From Aeromicrobium sp. (lineage in GTDB: Bacteria; Actinomycetota; Actinomycetes; Propionibacteriales; Nocardioidaceae), in contig JALRKU010000373.1 of assembly GCA_023254755.1 (NCBI GenBank), positions 1 to 13,763 of the forward strand: a DNA stretch of 13,763 nucleotides, read 5' to 3'. Below, in pieces: positions 13,333 to 13,763 of the stretch. The stretch's first letter is position 1, and every line of letters starts with the position of its first letter. The notes under the pieces are model-generated. The model saw nothing but the letters and a program-made list of their open reading frames with translations. It searched no databases and had not been told where the DNA came from. The translations under genes and the position numbers were made by a program.

Positions 13333-13763
13333 GTGACCTTCGTGAGGCTCTCCGTGCTCGACCTGGTTCCCGTCCGCACCGACCAGACCTCCGGCGACGC
13401 GCTCGCCGCGACGGTCCAGCTGGCGCAGGCGGCCGACGCCGCCGGCCTGACCCGCTACTGGGTCGCCGAGCACCACAACATGCCGGCGGTCGCCGCGACG
13501 TCGCCGCCGGTGCTGCTGGCGATGCTGGGCGCTCACACCGAGCGGATCCGTCTCGGCTCCGGCGGGGTGATGCTGCCCAACCACGCGCCGCTCGCGGTCG
13601 CCGAGCAGTTCGCGCTGCTCGAGGCCGCGTATCCCGGCCGGGTCGACCTGGGCATCGGTCGGGCCCCCGGCTCCGATCCGGTGACGTCGTACATGCTGCG
13701 CTCGGGCCGTGGCGAGGAGGACGTCGAGAAGTTCCCGCAGTACCTCGACGACGTCGCCGCCCT
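13333..13763 (+). CDS. LLM-class flavin-dependent oxidoreductase, N-terminal part (truncated by window edge)
   Basis: A luciferase-like monooxygenase family protein of the 'group 1' (MsnO8-like) subfamily, expected to use reduced flavin (FMNH2 or F420) on an unknown organic substrate. The 143 codons visible carry LSVLDLVPVRTDQTSGDAL, LAQAADAAGLTRYWVAEHHNMP, a GAHTERIRLGSGGVMLPNHAPLAVAEQF core and GRVDLGIGRAPGSDP, which together are diagnostic; complete members are about 330-350 residues. The start is either GTG 13333 (MTFVRLSV) or GTG 13342 (MRLSV); the first is closer to AGGAGG, while the second matches the usual family N-terminus. It lies 46 nt after the M19-like gene in the same direction and could be co-transcribed with it, although their functions show no obvious link. 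Confidence 0.9.
   Translation, partial: MTFVRLSVLDLVPVRTDQTSGDALAATVQLAQAADAAGLTRYWVAEHHNMPAVAATSPPVLLAMLGAHTERIRLGSGGVMLPNHAPLAVAEQFALLEAAYPGRVDLGIGRAPGSDPVTSYMLRSGRGEEDVEKFPQYLDDVAA

Noticed and set aside
10752..13379. An 875-codon open frame on the minus strand opposite the M19-like gene
   Set aside because: The translation is low-complexity Arg/Val/Gly-rich with no family motif, as expected from the antisense of a GC-rich gene. The plus-strand frame has a signal peptide, metal motifs and a Shine-Dalgarno site.
1..13763. CRISPR arrays, tRNA or rRNA genes, insertion sequences and attachment sites
   Set aside because: I looked for spaced direct repeats, cloverleaf-type sequences, transposase motifs and terminal inverted repeats on both strands and saw none.

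Overview
The window is 13.8 kb of very GC-rich chromosomal DNA from an actinobacterium. Several features point there: GTG starts, strong G/C bias at third codon positions, many genes with a -10 hexamer directly before the start codon, and actinobacterial families (ArfA/ArfC-like envelope proteins, a small DUF3039 protein, an AlgH/YqgE protein beside an XPB-like helicase). The overall look suits a Nocardioidaceae-type genome (Nocardioides/Aeromicrobium), but this placement is an inference. I see no rRNA, tRNA, CRISPR array, insertion sequence or phage gene. Genes are densely packed and no gene-free stretch exceeds 300 bases.

Layout. (1) 1-1065, minus: N-terminal 355 codons of an Lhr-type helicase running off the left edge. 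(2) 1189-3691, plus: an envelope group consisting of an ArfA-like BON/OmpA protein, an ArfC-like single-pass protein with a C-terminal 'sunset'-type domain (1 nt apart, coupled), and a DUF3048 (YerB-like) lipoprotein. (3) 3763-5081: a TetR repressor (minus) divergent from a 174-residue protein of unknown function (plus). The 134 bp between them hold a 28-bp near-palindrome made of two tandem 11-bp palindromes, plus a hairpin. (4) 5108-5154: a strong terminator hairpin shared by convergent genes. (5) 5204-5974, minus: a MerR-family regulator, divergent from (6) yqgE (6047-6616), a DUF3039 zinc-ribbon-like protein (6652-6921) and an XPB-like DEAD/DEAH helicase (6914-8611) overlapping it by 8 nt. 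(7) 8717-10678, plus: a hormone-sensitive-lipase-type esterase and a DUF2236/MpaB-type oxygenase-like protein, the latter with its own operator-like palindrome. (8) 10767-13286, plus: a large secreted M19-dipeptidase-like metallohydrolase with an unusual metal motif. (9) 13333 to the right edge, plus: start of a luciferase-like (LLM) flavin oxidoreductase.

How it fits together. This is mostly an ordinary housekeeping and accessory stretch, not an obvious defence, secretion or biosynthetic system. The most informative layer is regulatory. Seven of the twelve genes appear leaderless, with an A-at-2, T-at-6 hexamer ending 6-7 nt before the start codon. The TetR intergenic region and the oxygenase promoter share an identical 9-mer inside palindromes, which suggests one TetR-type regulon spanning about 5 kb. 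The best candidates for new biochemistry are the M19-like secreted protein, the ArfA-like protein lacking the usual peptidoglycan-binding aspartate, and the small TetR-controlled protein of unknown function.
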